A stretch of DNA of 64,000 nt from Methylobacterium sp. BTF04 (GTDB lineage Bacteria; Pseudomonadota; Alphaproteobacteria; Rhizobiales; Beijerinckiaceae). Location: NCBI RefSeq assembly GCF_010692745.1, contig NZ_JAAHTB010000013.1, positions 1 through 64,000 of the forward strand, written 5' to 3'. Position 1 is the first letter of the stretch. Each line of letters starts with the position of its first letter. Below the pieces are notes generated by a model. It was not told the DNA's origin, did not search any database, and saw nothing but the letters and a program-made list of their open reading frames with translations. This document shows, in pieces, positions 18,805-28,245 of the stretch. The position numbers and the translations under genes are program-made.

Positions 18805-18886
18805 AGTGCCGTCCGTCACGCACTCCGTCATCGCGCTTCGGTCCCGCGAACCGGCCGTCCCCACCGCTTGAAAACCCTTTGACCGA

Positions 18887-19639
18887 ATGAACGCGCTGCG
18901 CTCCACGGCTCTCGCCGCCGCCGGCCTCCTCGCCTTCCTGCTGGTCTGGGAGGCGGTGCCGCGCCTCGGCCTCGTCAACCCGGCCTTTCTGCCGCCGCCG
19001 AGCACGATCCCGGCCGCCTTCCTGCGCGAGCTCCGCCTCGGCGTCTGGGGCGAGGCGGTGGCGTCGAGCCTGAGCCACTACATGGTCGGGCTCGGCGTCG
19101 GTGCCGGGTTCGGCATCGCGCTCGGGCTCCTGAGCGGCATGTTTCGCGGGTTCGAGGCGGCCACCGCCTGGGTGGTGCGTCTGCTGCGTCCGATTCCCGG
19201 CCTCGCCTGGGTGCCGTTCGCGATCATCTGGTTCGGGGTCCAGCCCTCGGCCGCGGTGTTCATCATCGCCATCGGGGTGTTCTGGATCGTGTTCTTCGCC
19301 ACCCAGGGCGCCGTGCGCGGCGTCGACCGCGACCTCGTCGAGGTCGCCCAGGCCTTCGGCTTCCGCTCCCCGTGGTCGCGGCTCACCAAGATCCTGCTAC
19401 CGGCCGCGACGCCGGGCATCCTGGTCGGCCTGCGCACAGCGCTCGGCCAGGCCTGGATGGCGGTGGTGGCCGCCGAGATCTTCGGCGTGCCCGGCGTCGG
19501 CGCCCGGATGATGCAGGCCTCCAGCCTCCTCTCCACCGATATCGTGGTGGTCTACATGCTCACCATGGCCGCCCTCTACGGCCTGTTCGATACCGGCTTC
19601 GTCGCCCTCCAGGGCTGGCTCCTGCGGTGGCGCGCCTGA
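18887..19639 (+). CDS. ABC transporter permease (SsuC/TauC type)
   Basis: The product is 250 residues with six predicted helices. The EAA cytoplasmic loop reads DLVEVAQAFGFRSPWSRLTKILLPAATPGIL, which docks to the ATPase. The N-terminal NPAFLPPPSTIPAAFL is typical of sulfonate/nitrate permeases. The stop codon overlaps the ATPase start by 1 bp. It forms the homodimeric channel of the importer begun by the upstream binding protein. Confidence 0.88.
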   Translation: MNALRSTALAAAGLLAFLLVWEAVPRLGLVNPAFLPPPSTIPAAFLRELRLGVWGEAVASSLSHYMVGLGVGAGFGIALGLLSGMFRGFEAATAWVVRLLRPIPGLAWVPFAIIWFGVQPSAAVFIIAIGVFWIVFFATQGAVRGVDRDLVEVAQAFGFRSPWSRLTKILLPAATPGILVGLRTALGQAWMAVVAAEIFGVPGVGARMMQASSLLSTDIVVVYMLTMAALYGLFDTGFVALQGWLLRWRA

Positions 19640-20397
19640 TGTCCGACGCAATCATCACCCTCGACGGCCTCAGCCTCGCCTACGAGCGCGACGGGGTGCG
19701 CAACGTCATCCTGTCCGAGCTGAACCTCACGGTGGCGCGCGGCGAGTTCCTGGTCATCGTCGGCGAATCCGGTGTCGGGAAGTCGACTGTCCTGCGCGTG
19801 CTCATCGGGCTCGCCAAGCCCAGCGACGGAACCGTGCGGCTCGATACCCGCCCCGGTTGCCGTACGCCGATGGCCCTGGTGTTCCAGGATGCGCGGCTGC
19901 TGCCGTGGCGGCGGGTCATCGCCAACGTCGCCTTCGGCCTCGAAGGCAGCGGCCTCACCAAGGCCGAGCGCCTCGCCAAGGCCAAGGCGATGCTCGACCT
20001 CGTGGGCCTGCGCGACCTCGGCCATCGTTGGCCGCATCAGCTGTCGGGTGGCCAGCGCCAGCGCGTCGCCATCGCCCGCGCGCTCGCGGTCGATCCGGAC
20101 GTGCTGTTGATGGACGAGCCGTTCTCGGCGCTCGACAGCTTCACCCGCGAGGGCCTGCAGGACGAGTTGCAGCGCATCCAGGCCACCACCGGAAAGACCA
20201 TCCTGTTCGTCACCCACGATATCGACGAGGCGGTGACGCTGGCCGACCGGGTGGTGGTGCTCGCCGGTTCGCCCGGGCGTCTCGCCGCCGAGATGCAGGT
20301 GGAAGTGCCGCGCCCGCGCAGGCGCCGCGATGCCGCTCTGCAGGAGGCCGCCCGCCAGTTGCGGGCCGAGCTGTCGGGCCGTTCGGCGGAGCTGTGA
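19639..20397 (+). CDS. ABC transporter ATP-binding protein (SsuB/TauB type)
   Basis: The product is 252 residues with all nucleotide-binding motifs: Walker A GESGVGKST, the Q-loop (VFQDARLLPWRRV), the signature LSGGQRQRVAIARAL, Walker B VLLMDEPFSALD and the switch THDIDEA. The LLPWR segment after the Q-loop is characteristic of the nitrate/sulfonate/taurine group. It energises the preceding permease. The start codon overlaps the permease stop. Confidence 0.93.
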   Translation: MSDAIITLDGLSLAYERDGVRNVILSELNLTVARGEFLVIVGESGVGKSTVLRVLIGLAKPSDGTVRLDTRPGCRTPMALVFQDARLLPWRRVIANVAFGLEGSGLTKAERLAKAKAMLDLVGLRDLGHRWPHQLSGGQRQRVAIARALAVDPDVLLMDEPFSALDSFTREGLQDELQRIQATTGKTILFVTHDIDEAVTLADRVVVLAGSPGRLAAEMQVEVPRPRRRRDAALQEAARQLRAELSGRSAEL

Positions 20398-20498
20398 CGA
20401 CCCATCGGCCGCAGGCGGACGCGTTGCCTTGTGGCGGCCTTGGTCCTACGTCCACGGGTCAAGAGACTTTCGCCAGAGAACGTTCGAGGAGGAGGCCG

Positions 20499-20717
20499 AT
20501 GCGCCGCCGCACCCGCTCCCTGATCGGCACCATCGTGATGCTGGCCTTCATCATCATCTATGCGCCGCTCGCCATGGCGCTCGCCGACAGCCGCATCGCC
20601 GAGACGCCGGCCCTCGTCCAGACGGTGCTCTACTGTCTGCTCGGCATTGCCTGGATCTTCCCGCTGATGCCGCTCATCCGCTGGATGGAGCGCCCGGACG
20701 TCGAGAACAGGCCCTGA
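20499..20717 (+). CDS. DUF2842 small membrane protein
   Basis: The product is 72 residues with two helices (IGTIVMLAFIIIYAPLAMAL and VLYCLLGIAWIFPLMPLIRWM). The ending WIFPLMPLIRWM followed by RPD is diagnostic of DUF2842, found in alphaproteobacteria. A GAGGAGGAG ribosome site precedes the ATG. Function is unknown. It lies 102 bp after the ABC ATPase and may be co-transcribed. Confidence 0.78.
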   Translation: MRRRTRSLIGTIVMLAFIIIYAPLAMALADSRIAETPALVQTVLYCLLGIAWIFPLMPLIRWMERPDVENRP

Positions 20718-20807
20718 AAGACGCGTAACGTGACCCGCGTCCGCTTTTCGCCGCACTCGGGCGCCAGAAGCGGTGGCTCCTTCCCCTCAAGGTCGCCGAA
20801 CCGCCTC

Positions 20808-21212
20808 ATGCCTCGCCTGCGCACGCTATCGATCCTGCTCGGCCTCGCCGGGCTCAGCGTTTCCGGAGCCGCATGGGCGCAAGGCGCCCCACGCTCGATG
20901 TCGGAATGCGAGCGCCTGAAGAACGATCTCGCCTACAACCAGTGCCTCGCCATGTTCGGCCCGGCCGCCAAGAACGTCGGCGGCGGCGAGGGATCGTCCG
21001 CATCCGCCTCGGCGTCCGTGGCGACGGCCCTGGCGGCGATCCCGCCCGGCCTGATGGCGACGATTCCCCAGGCCGAGGAGCCCGGCCCCCAGACGGGTCG
21101 TGGCCGGCACGGCCGGCGCGGGCGCTACAGCCGCCATGGCGGCCGCCAGAGCGCCAGCTTCACCGTCGGCGGCGAAAGCCGGTCCTATCGACGCCACCGC
21201 CGTCGGCGCTGA
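20808..21212 (+). CDS. secreted protein with a basic, Gly/Arg-rich tail
   Basis: The product is 134 residues. A signal peptide (RTLSILLGLAGLSVSGAAWA) precedes a short conserved-looking stretch, SECERLKNDLAYNQCLAMFG, with two Cys that could form a disulphide. An Ala/Ser-rich linker follows, then a strongly basic His/Arg/Gly tail (GRGRHGRRGRYSRHGGR) ending RRHRRRR. The basic tail suggests binding to an acidic polymer such as the cell envelope or polysaccharide. No family is assigned. It is convergent with the deacetylase gene, with 3 bp between the stops. Confidence 0.6.
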   Translation: MPRLRTLSILLGLAGLSVSGAAWAQGAPRSMSECERLKNDLAYNQCLAMFGPAAKNVGGGEGSSASASASVATALAAIPPGLMATIPQAEEPGPQTGRGRHGRRGRYSRHGGRQSASFTVGGESRSYRRHRRRR

Positions 21213-21215
21213 GCA

Positions 21216-22283
21216 TCAGCCCACGTTGAGCCGCCGCAAGCGGTTCCAGGCAAGGAAGGGTACGCCCGAGAGCAACGCCGACAGGGTGGCCTCGGTCTGA
21301 TGGTAGCCATTCACCGAGACCCGCGGCAGCGCGTGCAGATGCCCGGCATGGCCGGGAAACAGGTGCCCGGGCCGGGTGGTCACGGCGGTGGAAAAGCCCA
21401 TCGCGCGGGCCAGCGCGAATTCCCGCATTCCCGCCGAAGTCGGGTCGCCCACCGGGAAGGACAGGTGCCGCACCGGCCGTCCGAGTTCGGCCGCGATCCG
21501 GTCCCGCCCGTGTCCGATCTCGCGGCGCACCGTCTCGGCATCGTGCTTGGCGAGCATCGGATGGCTGACGGTGTGCGCCCCGATGGTCACCGCCGGATCG
21601 CGGGCGAGCTCCCGCAAGTCCGGCCAGGACAGGCAGAGCTCGCGGGCCAGTTCCCCCGGTGCAAACCCGGCCTGCGCACAGAGATCGGCGATGACGCGGA
21701 GCAGGCGGCTCTCCGGACCGCCGCGCAGATGCCCGTAGAGCGCCGCGAAGGCCGCCGATTTCTCCTCAGCGTCACGCGCCGGCAGATCGAAGCCGGGGGC
21801 GCCGGGCTCGCTGGCCGGGACGCGTACCCGGTCGAGGCAGCCGATGGCGCGCTCCAGTTCGAGCCACCACAGCCGCCCGGTCCCGTCGGCGAAATCGCTG
21901 GTGACGAACAGGGTCCAGGGCGCGCCGTGACGTTGCAAGATCGGCCGCGCATGCTCGACATTGTCGCGGTAGCCGTCATCGAAGGTCAGTACCGCGAAGG
22001 GCCGGGCACCGGGCTCCGCCAGCCGGTCCGGTACCGCATCGAGGCCGATCAGGTCGAAGCCGCGGTCCTCGAGGGCAACGAGGACGCGGTCGAGGAAGGC
22101 CGGTGTGATCGTCAGCAGGCGGTTGGGCGCATAAGCGGCCGGCGGTGCCGGATCGACGTGGTGGAAGGTCAGGATCACCCCCTGCCCTTGCGCCACCGGT
22201 GCGAGCCAGCGGTCGGCCCGTGTCGCCGCGATGGCGCGAAAGCCCGCATCGAACAGGCGGTGGCGGCGGCTCGTCGCGGGCAA
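21216..22283 (-). CDS. polysaccharide deacetylase family protein (NodB homology)
   Basis: The product is 355 residues. The NodB motifs are visible: ILTFHHVD at the start of the domain, TFDDGYRDN with the catalytic base and metal Asp, and GAHTVSHPMLAKH with metal-binding His residues. The family removes N- or O-acetyl groups from polysaccharides or peptidoglycan. No signal peptide is apparent, so it may act in the cytoplasm or at the inner membrane. It opens a run of surface-polysaccharide genes, and divergent transcription from the acetyltransferase gene suggests a shared control region. Confidence 0.87.
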   Translation of the reverse strand: MPATSRRHRLFDAGFRAIAATRADRWLAPVAQGQGVILTFHHVDPAPPAAYAPNRLLTITPAFLDRVLVALEDRGFDLIGLDAVPDRLAEPGARPFAVLTFDDGYRDNVEHARPILQRHGAPWTLFVTSDFADGTGRLWWLELERAIGCLDRVRVPASEPGAPGFDLPARDAEEKSAAFAALYGHLRGGPESRLLRVIADLCAQAGFAPGELARELCLSWPDLRELARDPAVTIGAHTVSHPMLAKHDAETVRREIGHGRDRIAAELGRPVRHLSFPVGDPTSAGMREFALARAMGFSTAVTTRPGHLFPGHAGHLHALPRVSVNGYHQTEATLSALLSGVPFLAWNRLRRLNVG

Positions 22284-22469
22284 TGGGAAACTCCGGGCTT
22301 CAGGCCGGACGCAACCTCACCACGCAAACCCGCAAGGTTTCGTTACCCACGCCGGCAGAGATGTGGTTCGCCGCTCGGGGACTCACCCGCCGCTTAACCG
22401 CTCGGCCGCTACGGTCGTTCGCATGCGACGCATCACCGGTTTTACGCCGGTGCGAGGGGAGCGACGACA

Positions 22470-23675
22470 GTGGCGGTTCTTGTCCAGGGTCTGACCGGGG
22501 CCGGCCCGATTCAGGCGAAGGTCCGGGGTGGGATGAAAGCGGAGACATTCTCCGATCTGGCGAGCGTCGAAGCGCTGTGGCGCGGGATGGAAGCCGATCC
22601 CGGTGTACTCGCCACGCCCTACCAGCGCTTCGACTGGGTGGCGGCCTATCTTCGTGCCGAACCGGACGCGGAGTTGTGCATCGTCGTGCTGCGCGATGCC
22701 GCCGGGCGTCCTCGTGTGCTCATCCCTCTCGTTGTCACGCGTGAACACGGAATCCGTGTGGCACAGGTCATCGGCGCCAAGCACGCGAACTACCACATGC
22801 CGTTCTTCGCCTCGCGCGAGGCGGCAGCGATGTCGCCCGAGGATCTGGTGGAGCGGCTGAGGCATGTGGGCCGCGAGACCGGGATCGACGTCTTCGCGCT
22901 CTCCCACCAGCCGCGTTTCTGGGATGGCTCCGCCAATCCCCTGAGCTTCCGGCCCGAGCCGTCGCCGAGCGACGCCTACGGGCTGATTCTCGGACCGGAC
23001 CCGGACTCGACGATCAAGCGCATCTTCAGCGCGGATGCGCGCAAGAAACTGCGTTCCAAGGAGAAGAAGCTCGTCGAGGCCTTCGGTCCCGTGGCCTACA
23101 AGTGCGCGTCAACGCCCGAGGAAGCCACCGCCTTTCTGGCGGCCTTCTACGAGCAGAAGGCGATCCGGTTCGCGGCGATGGGCATCGCCAACCCCTACGC
23201 GCGTGCGGCGGTCCGCGCATACCTCGCCGCCGGGATCGGTCGCGACGGGGCGAGCGCAGCGCCAGCGATCGAGGTCGCCGCCCTTGTGGCGACCGATACG
23301 GGTCGGGTGTTCGCAGTCTTCGCCGGCGCGGTCGATGCGGTCCGCTACAGCGGCATGGTGACGTCGTTCGACCAGGATCCGGTGGTCGGCCGGTCGAGTC
23401 CCGGTGACATCCTGTTGCACCACCTGATCAAGGATCAGACCGCGCGCGGCCGGCGCGCCTTCGACCTCGGCGTCGGCGAGGCGCGCTACAAGGCCAGCAT
23501 CTGCGACGAAACCATCGCGCTCGGCGAGGTGACGATCCCGGTGACCCTGCGCGGCCACCTGTTCGCCGTGAAGGCCGTCGGGCTCGCCCGCCTCAAGCGC
23601 CGGATCAAGCGCGATCCGCGGCTCGCGGCCCTGGTGGCGAAGCTGCGCCGCAGTCGCGCGGCGCCAGCGGATTAA
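22470..23675 (+). CDS. GNAT acetyltransferase, CelD/BcsL-like
   Basis: The product is 401 residues with a bipartite GNAT architecture typical of CelD/BcsL proteins linked to exopolysaccharides. The N-terminal part has WVAAYLRAEPDAELCIVVLRD. The C-terminal part has FYEQKAIRFAAMGIANPYAR and the acceptor-site stretch SSPGDILLHHLIKD. Such proteins are thought to acetylate sugars of cellulose or EPS. The GTG start at 22470 has a good GAGGGGAG site 6 bp upstream. Its stop faces that of the Wzc-like gene, 16 bp away. Confidence 0.78.
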   Translation: MAVLVQGLTGAGPIQAKVRGGMKAETFSDLASVEALWRGMEADPGVLATPYQRFDWVAAYLRAEPDAELCIVVLRDAAGRPRVLIPLVVTREHGIRVAQVIGAKHANYHMPFFASREAAAMSPEDLVERLRHVGRETGIDVFALSHQPRFWDGSANPLSFRPEPSPSDAYGLILGPDPDSTIKRIFSADARKKLRSKEKKLVEAFGPVAYKCASTPEEATAFLAAFYEQKAIRFAAMGIANPYARAAVRAYLAAGIGRDGASAAPAIEVAALVATDTGRVFAVFAGAVDAVRYSGMVTSFDQDPVVGRSSPGDILLHHLIKDQTARGRRAFDLGVGEARYKASICDETIALGEVTIPVTLRGHLFAVKAVGLARLKRRIKRDPRLAALVAKLRRSRAAPAD

Positions 23676-23691
23676 AGCCCGATGCGGGGCC

Positions 23692-25941
23692 TCACGCCGC
23701 CGAGAGGCGCAGGGGCATGTCGAGGTCATCCGCGTGGTGAACCGGCGCGCTCATGACGCGCGGGGCCCGGTCCTGAGCCACCAGAACCTGGCCGGCACCG
23801 GAGGATTGGGCCAGAGCGTAGAGCGCCACGAGGTCGGCATCGTCCGGATCGGTGTCCGAAGCGAGGACCACGGCGCCCATATGCCGACCCGCCGCCGACA
23901 GGATGTCGTGTGCGAGGCGGCCATGGGCGTTTCCGAGGCGGCAGACTACCCAATCGTAGGCCTCGGCCAAAGCGTCGAGGGTGATGGCGAGCCCTTGTGG
24001 CTCTTCCGTCAGGATCTGGGCATCGAGGAAGCCGCGCGGGATGACGTGCAGGCGCGAGCCGGACACCGACTGGATCACGTCGAGGAAATCGGCTTCGCCG
24101 GCCACGAGGTCGGTGAGGCCCGCATCGTCCGGGCCGCAGGCCGGTCCGTTGAGATCGAGCAGAAGGGTCCGCGCGCGTCCGGCCAAGGTCGTGGCGAGGG
24201 TTTTGGCGAGATCGTCGCTGCCGGTTTCGGCAACCAGCACCGTGCGTCCGGCGGAGCCGCGGGCTGCGTCGCTCAGCCGTCCGATGAGCTGGTCGAGGTC
24301 GTAGCCCTGCACGGCGACCGACGGCGTCGGATCCGGACTCCGTGTCGCTGCCGCGGCGGTGAAGGGGAACGCGATGCGAGCGGTCGCCGGAGCCGCTTCG
24401 CGTGACAGCGACAGCGATGCTTCGGGAAACGCGAAGGGCTGCGGCCCGGCGACCGGCGGCTGCTCGGCCGGAGCCTCGGTGTCCTCCTCGCTGCGCCGGC
24501 GGCCGGCGCTGCCCGGATCGCTGAGCAGATGCCGGGCGATCACGCCGCCCATGGAGAACAGCAGCGCCAGCACGAGGGCGAGGAGGACGATCGGCACCTT
24601 CTTGGGGAAGGACGGAATCTCCGGCGTCACCGCACGCGAGACGATGCGGGCATCGGCCGGTGTCGCGCTTTCGGCATCGCGGGCGGAGGCCTCGCGATAG
24701 CGCGACAGGTAGGATTCGAGCTGGTCGCGCTGGGCCTTGGCCTCGCGCTCGAGGGCGCGCAGCTGGACCTCGCTGGAATTGCCCTTCGAGACGACGTCGC
24801 GCTGCCCGTCGACGGCAGCGGTCAGGCTCTCGACGCGGGCCTCGGCGATGCGGGCGTCGTTCTCCATGGTGCGCACCACCCGCTCGGCGGTGGCCTTGAT
24901 CTGCGCGTCGAGGTCGGAAATCTGGGCGGTCAGCTCCTTGATGCGCGGGTGCGCCGGCAGGAGCGTGCGGGATTCGAGAGCCAGCTGTCCCCGCATGGTG
25001 ATGCGCTGCTCGACCGCGCGGCGGATGATCTCGTTGTTGGCGACATCGGGGATCTCGAAGGCGCGGCCGTCCTTGATCATCTCCTTGATCAGCTTGGCGC
25101 GCCCGGCGAGGTCCGCCTTCACGGTGCGGGCCTGCGACAGCTGCGTCGACAGCTCGGCCAGTTGCTGGTTGCCCAGCGGCTGGCTCGACGCTCCACCGGT
25201 GGTGATCAAGCCGTTGCGGGCGCGATAGGCCTCGACCTTGGCCTCGGCCTCGGCGACCCGGGTCCGCAAAGCGTCGATGTTGCCGCCGAGCCAGGTCGAT
25301 GCATAGCGGGCGGTATCGGTCTTGGCCGCTTCGAGCGAGGCGATGTAGAGCTCCGCCACCGTATTGGCCGCGCGTGCGGCGAGCTCAGGGTCCTTCGAGC
25401 GGAACTCCACCGCGAGGATGCGCGACTTGCCCGCAGGGTAGACCAGCAGGCGGTCGAAATAGGTGTCGAGCATTCGGTCTTCGGGCGCCCGCTCCAGCGG
25501 GTTCTTGGCCAGGCCGATCATCATCAGCGCGCGTTGCAGCGGGCCGATCCCCGCCACATCGGGATCGAACTCGGCATTGCCGACGAGCTTCAGGCTGCGG
25601 ATCGCTTCGCGGGCCAGATCGCGCGACATCACCACCTGGACCTGGCTCGCCACCGCCTGCTCGTCGATGGGCTGGGCCTGCTCACCACGCTCCTGGGCGG
25701 TGCGGGTGAAGGAGGTGTCGCGGCTCTCGAGCAGGACCTTCGCCTCGCCTGTGTAGCGCGGAGAGACCACCTGAACGAACGCGATGGCACCGACGCAGGC
25801 GACAAGGGTCGGGATCGCGATCCAGCGCCACGAGCGCCGCAGCAGGCCGGCGAGCTGGGCGAGGCCCAGACCTTCCCCCGCGCCTTCGCCGGCCCTAGGC
25901 ATCACGTGAATGGCGGAGAGTGTCGGCGAAGAGCGGGGCAT
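23692..25941 (-). CDS. polysaccharide co-polymerase, Wzc/GumC type with a degenerate kinase domain
   Basis: The product is 749 residues. A Wzz domain starts at about 25 (LAQLAGLLRRSWRWIAIPTL, then YTGEAKVLLESR), followed by a long coiled-coil periplasmic region (about 200-430) and a second membrane helix (KVPIVLLALVLALLFSMGG). The C-terminal cytoplasmic domain (from about 545) aligns in shape with BY-kinases. It lacks the Walker A GxxGxGKT, reading AETGSDDLAKTLATTLAG instead, and lacks a C-terminal Tyr cluster. It probably sets chain length or export without kinase activity. The ATG at 25941 is chosen, and 25959 is possible. Confidence 0.83.
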   Translation of the reverse strand: MPRSSPTLSAIHVMPRAGEGAGEGLGLAQLAGLLRRSWRWIAIPTLVACVGAIAFVQVVSPRYTGEAKVLLESRDTSFTRTAQERGEQAQPIDEQAVASQVQVVMSRDLAREAIRSLKLVGNAEFDPDVAGIGPLQRALMMIGLAKNPLERAPEDRMLDTYFDRLLVYPAGKSRILAVEFRSKDPELAARAANTVAELYIASLEAAKTDTARYASTWLGGNIDALRTRVAEAEAKVEAYRARNGLITTGGASSQPLGNQQLAELSTQLSQARTVKADLAGRAKLIKEMIKDGRAFEIPDVANNEIIRRAVEQRITMRGQLALESRTLLPAHPRIKELTAQISDLDAQIKATAERVVRTMENDARIAEARVESLTAAVDGQRDVVSKGNSSEVQLRALEREAKAQRDQLESYLSRYREASARDAESATPADARIVSRAVTPEIPSFPKKVPIVLLALVLALLFSMGGVIARHLLSDPGSAGRRRSEEDTEAPAEQPPVAGPQPFAFPEASLSLSREAAPATARIAFPFTAAAATRSPDPTPSVAVQGYDLDQLIGRLSDAARGSAGRTVLVAETGSDDLAKTLATTLAGRARTLLLDLNGPACGPDDAGLTDLVAGEADFLDVIQSVSGSRLHVIPRGFLDAQILTEEPQGLAITLDALAEAYDWVVCRLGNAHGRLAHDILSAAGRHMGAVVLASDTDPDDADLVALYALAQSSGAGQVLVAQDRAPRVMSAPVHHADDLDMPLRLSAA

Positions 25942-26113
25942 GGCTCGATCTTTACGCAAGGCAGAAGTGTCGACCGCGGGGCGGCCGTCTCGCCCACGAA
26001 TAGAACCCGTTAAGATTGATCGGGAGTTAATGCCCGGAATGGATCCGTTTCCGTTTCGGGATGTCAGTCTTCGTTAACCATATGGCCTTAGGTCGAAACC
26101 CGGACCTTCGCTC

Positions 26114-26701
26114 ATGACGGCAGTGGTGATGAACCGGCGATCACTTCTCTTGGCACTCTCTTCGACCCTCGCATTGGGCGGCTGCCTGCGTCCGGACTTT
26201 CGGACCGAGCAGCTCGACGCCACCGGCACGGGCTCGATCGGCGCGCACTACACCCTGTCGGCCGGCGACAAGCTGCGGGTCATCGTCTTCGGCCAGGACA
26301 ACCTTTCGAACATCTACGCGGTGGATGGAGCGGGCGGCATCGCCATGCCCCTCATCGGCCTCGTCAAGGTCGGCGGCCAGTCGACGGCGCAGGCGGCACG
26401 GACCATCGAGGCCAAGCTCGCCTCGGGTTTCGTGCGCGAGCCGCACGTCACCGTCGAGGTCGACGCCTACCGGCCGTTCTACATCCTGGGCGAGGTCACG
26501 ACCTCGGGCCAGTACCCCTACGTCAACGGCATGGCGGTCGAGACGGCGGTGGCGATCGCCGCGGGTTTCGGTCCGCGGGCGGCCCGCGACTACGCGGTGC
26601 TGACGCGCGAAGGCCGGGGCGGACTCGTCTCCGGCATCGTTCCGATGACCTATCCGGTACGCCCGGGCGACACCATCGTCATCAAGGAGCGGTTCTTCTG
26701 A
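26114..26701 (+). CDS. polysaccharide biosynthesis/export lipoprotein (Wza/GumB-like)
   Basis: The product is 195 residues. A type II signal peptide ends at the lipobox LALGGC. The polysaccharide export domain follows (TLSAGDKLRVIVFGQDNLSN, then a SLBB-like stretch FYILGEVTTSGQYPYVNGM). It is the short form that builds the outer-membrane exit channel for exopolysaccharide. It is divergent from the Wzc-like gene, with which it should form the trans-envelope conduit, and is followed by the glycosyltransferase genes. Confidence 0.87.
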   Translation: MTAVVMNRRSLLLALSSTLALGGCLRPDFRTEQLDATGTGSIGAHYTLSAGDKLRVIVFGQDNLSNIYAVDGAGGIAMPLIGLVKVGGQSTAQAARTIEAKLASGFVREPHVTVEVDAYRPFYILGEVTTSGQYPYVNGMAVETAVAIAAGFGPRAARDYAVLTREGRGGLVSGIVPMTYPVRPGDTIVIKERFF

Positions 26702-26907
26702 GAGCACGACCGATGATGCGGAATCGATGCGGTTTGGTAGGATTTTCCTAACCTCACGGCGAAACAGCCGGCTCCCGGGCGTGCTTTGCGTGCCGAGGCG
26801 GACAGTCGGCGGCTCGATTTTAACTCTCGCGGCACTTCTCTCCCTCCATGGTCGTCGCAGCCGAGCGCTTCTGTCGCTCGTGCGTCGTCGCTTGGAGAGT
26901 CCGTGTC

Positions 26908-28143
26908 GTGAGCGCGTCCGCCGTCGGCCTGATCGAGTCCCTGCCCGCCCTCGCCGTCACGGGCCGGCCCTCCGCAGCGGAGACGTCGCACCGCATCCTG
27001 CACGTGTTCCGTGCGCCGGTCGGCGGGTTGTTCCGGCACGTGGTCGACCTCGCGCGGCTGCAGGCGGCCGCCGGTCACAAGGTCGGCATCGTCTGCGATT
27101 CCACCACGGGCGGCGAACGGGCCGCCAAGGCGCTGGCGGACCTCGCCCCCTGTCTCGCGCTCGGCATCGTCCGACTGCCGATGCAGCGCAATCCGCACCT
27201 GTCCGATCTTCTGGCCCTCCGGGCCCTGGCCACGCGGGCCGCGTCCCTCGGTGCGACGGTGCTGCATGGCCATGGTGCCAAAGGCGGCGTTTACGCCCGC
27301 CTGGCATCGGTACGCGGCCGCAACCCGATCCGGGCCTACACGCCGCATGGCGGCAGCTACAATTACAAGCCCGGCACGCTTCGGCACCGGTTCTACATGG
27401 GGGTCGAGCGCCTGATGGCGTTGCGCACCGACGTGTTCCTGTTCGAGAGCGAGTACGTCGCTGGGCGTCACCGGACCCATGCCGGCGCGGTTCGCGGTCT
27501 CAGCCGCCTCGTCCACAATGGCATCTGCGAGACGGAGTTCCTTCCCGTCGTCCCGGCGGCCGAGCGCTACGACCTCGTCTATATCGGTGAGCTTCGTGAT
27601 GCGAAGGGGGTTCCCTTCCTGCTCGACGCCCTCCTGCGCTTGCGGGCTCAAGGACGCGCCCTGCGCCTGTTGATGGTCGGCTCGGGACCCGATGCCGACG
27701 CGCTCGCCGCCCGTGTCCGTGACATGGGACTGGGTGACGCGGTGGCCTTCGAGGCGCCGCAGCCGATCCGCTCGGTCCTCGCCCGCGGACGCATCATGGT
27801 GGTGCCCTCGCTCGCGGAATCGCTGCCCTACGTGGTCCTGGAGGCGGTCGCCGCACAGCAGCCCCTCGTGGCGACCAATGTCGGCGGAATCCCGGAGATC
27901 TTCGGCCCCGATGCCGCACAGCTCGTCCCGGCCGGGGATGCGCAGGCGCTGGCCGATGCCCTTGCCCGGGTCCTCGACGAGGATCCTCAGGCGCAGCTGA
28001 TCCGCTGCCGCGCGCTCAGCGCCTCGGTTCGGACTCGGTTCTCGATGACGCGCATGGGGGCCGATGTGGTGTCCGGCTACGCCGCCGCGCTGCGCGCACA
28101 GGCCGCGGCGCACCGCACCGCCGATGTGACTGAACTGGGCTGA
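26908..28143 (+). CDS. glycosyltransferase family 4 protein
   Basis: The product is 411 residues with a GT-B fold. The N-terminal domain starts ILHVFRAPVGGLFRHVVDLARLQ. The C-terminal donor-sugar domain contains LVYIGELRDAKGVPFLLDAL and the GT4 EX7E-type region (SLAESLPYVVLEAVAAQQPLVATNVGGIPE). It transfers a nucleotide-activated sugar onto the growing repeat unit at the inner membrane. The GTG at 26908 is preferred because a GGAGAG lies 8 bp upstream. An in-frame ATG at 26848 would add 20 Cys/Arg-rich residues. Confidence 0.87.
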   Translation: MSASAVGLIESLPALAVTGRPSAAETSHRILHVFRAPVGGLFRHVVDLARLQAAAGHKVGIVCDSTTGGERAAKALADLAPCLALGIVRLPMQRNPHLSDLLALRALATRAASLGATVLHGHGAKGGVYARLASVRGRNPIRAYTPHGGSYNYKPGTLRHRFYMGVERLMALRTDVFLFESEYVAGRHRTHAGAVRGLSRLVHNGICETEFLPVVPAAERYDLVYIGELRDAKGVPFLLDALLRLRAQGRALRLLMVGSGPDADALAARVRDMGLGDAVAFEAPQPIRSVLARGRIMVVPSLAESLPYVVLEAVAAQQPLVATNVGGIPEIFGPDAAQLVPAGDAQALADALARVLDEDPQAQLIRCRALSASVRTRFSMTRMGADVVSGYAAALRAQAAAHRTADVTELG

Positions 28144-28245
28144 CGCCGGCACCGGGCCATTAAGCGTTCCGTCAGACCGGCATGCGAGGCTTTGCGGATA
28201 CCACGAGCGGGGTACGACCGCCCCTGAAGTCCGGAAATCCAGCCG

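Noticed and set aside
24529..26013. A 494-codon frame antisense to the Wzc/GumC-like gene
   Set aside because: Its translation is Leu/Arg/Gly-rich with no family pattern, and the opposite strand has a full Wzz domain.
25942..26113. TTAA-containing sequences between the Wzc-like and Wza-like genes as CtrA boxes
   Set aside because: Spacing between TTAA elements is 13 or 10 bp, not the 6-7 bp needed for CtrA binding.
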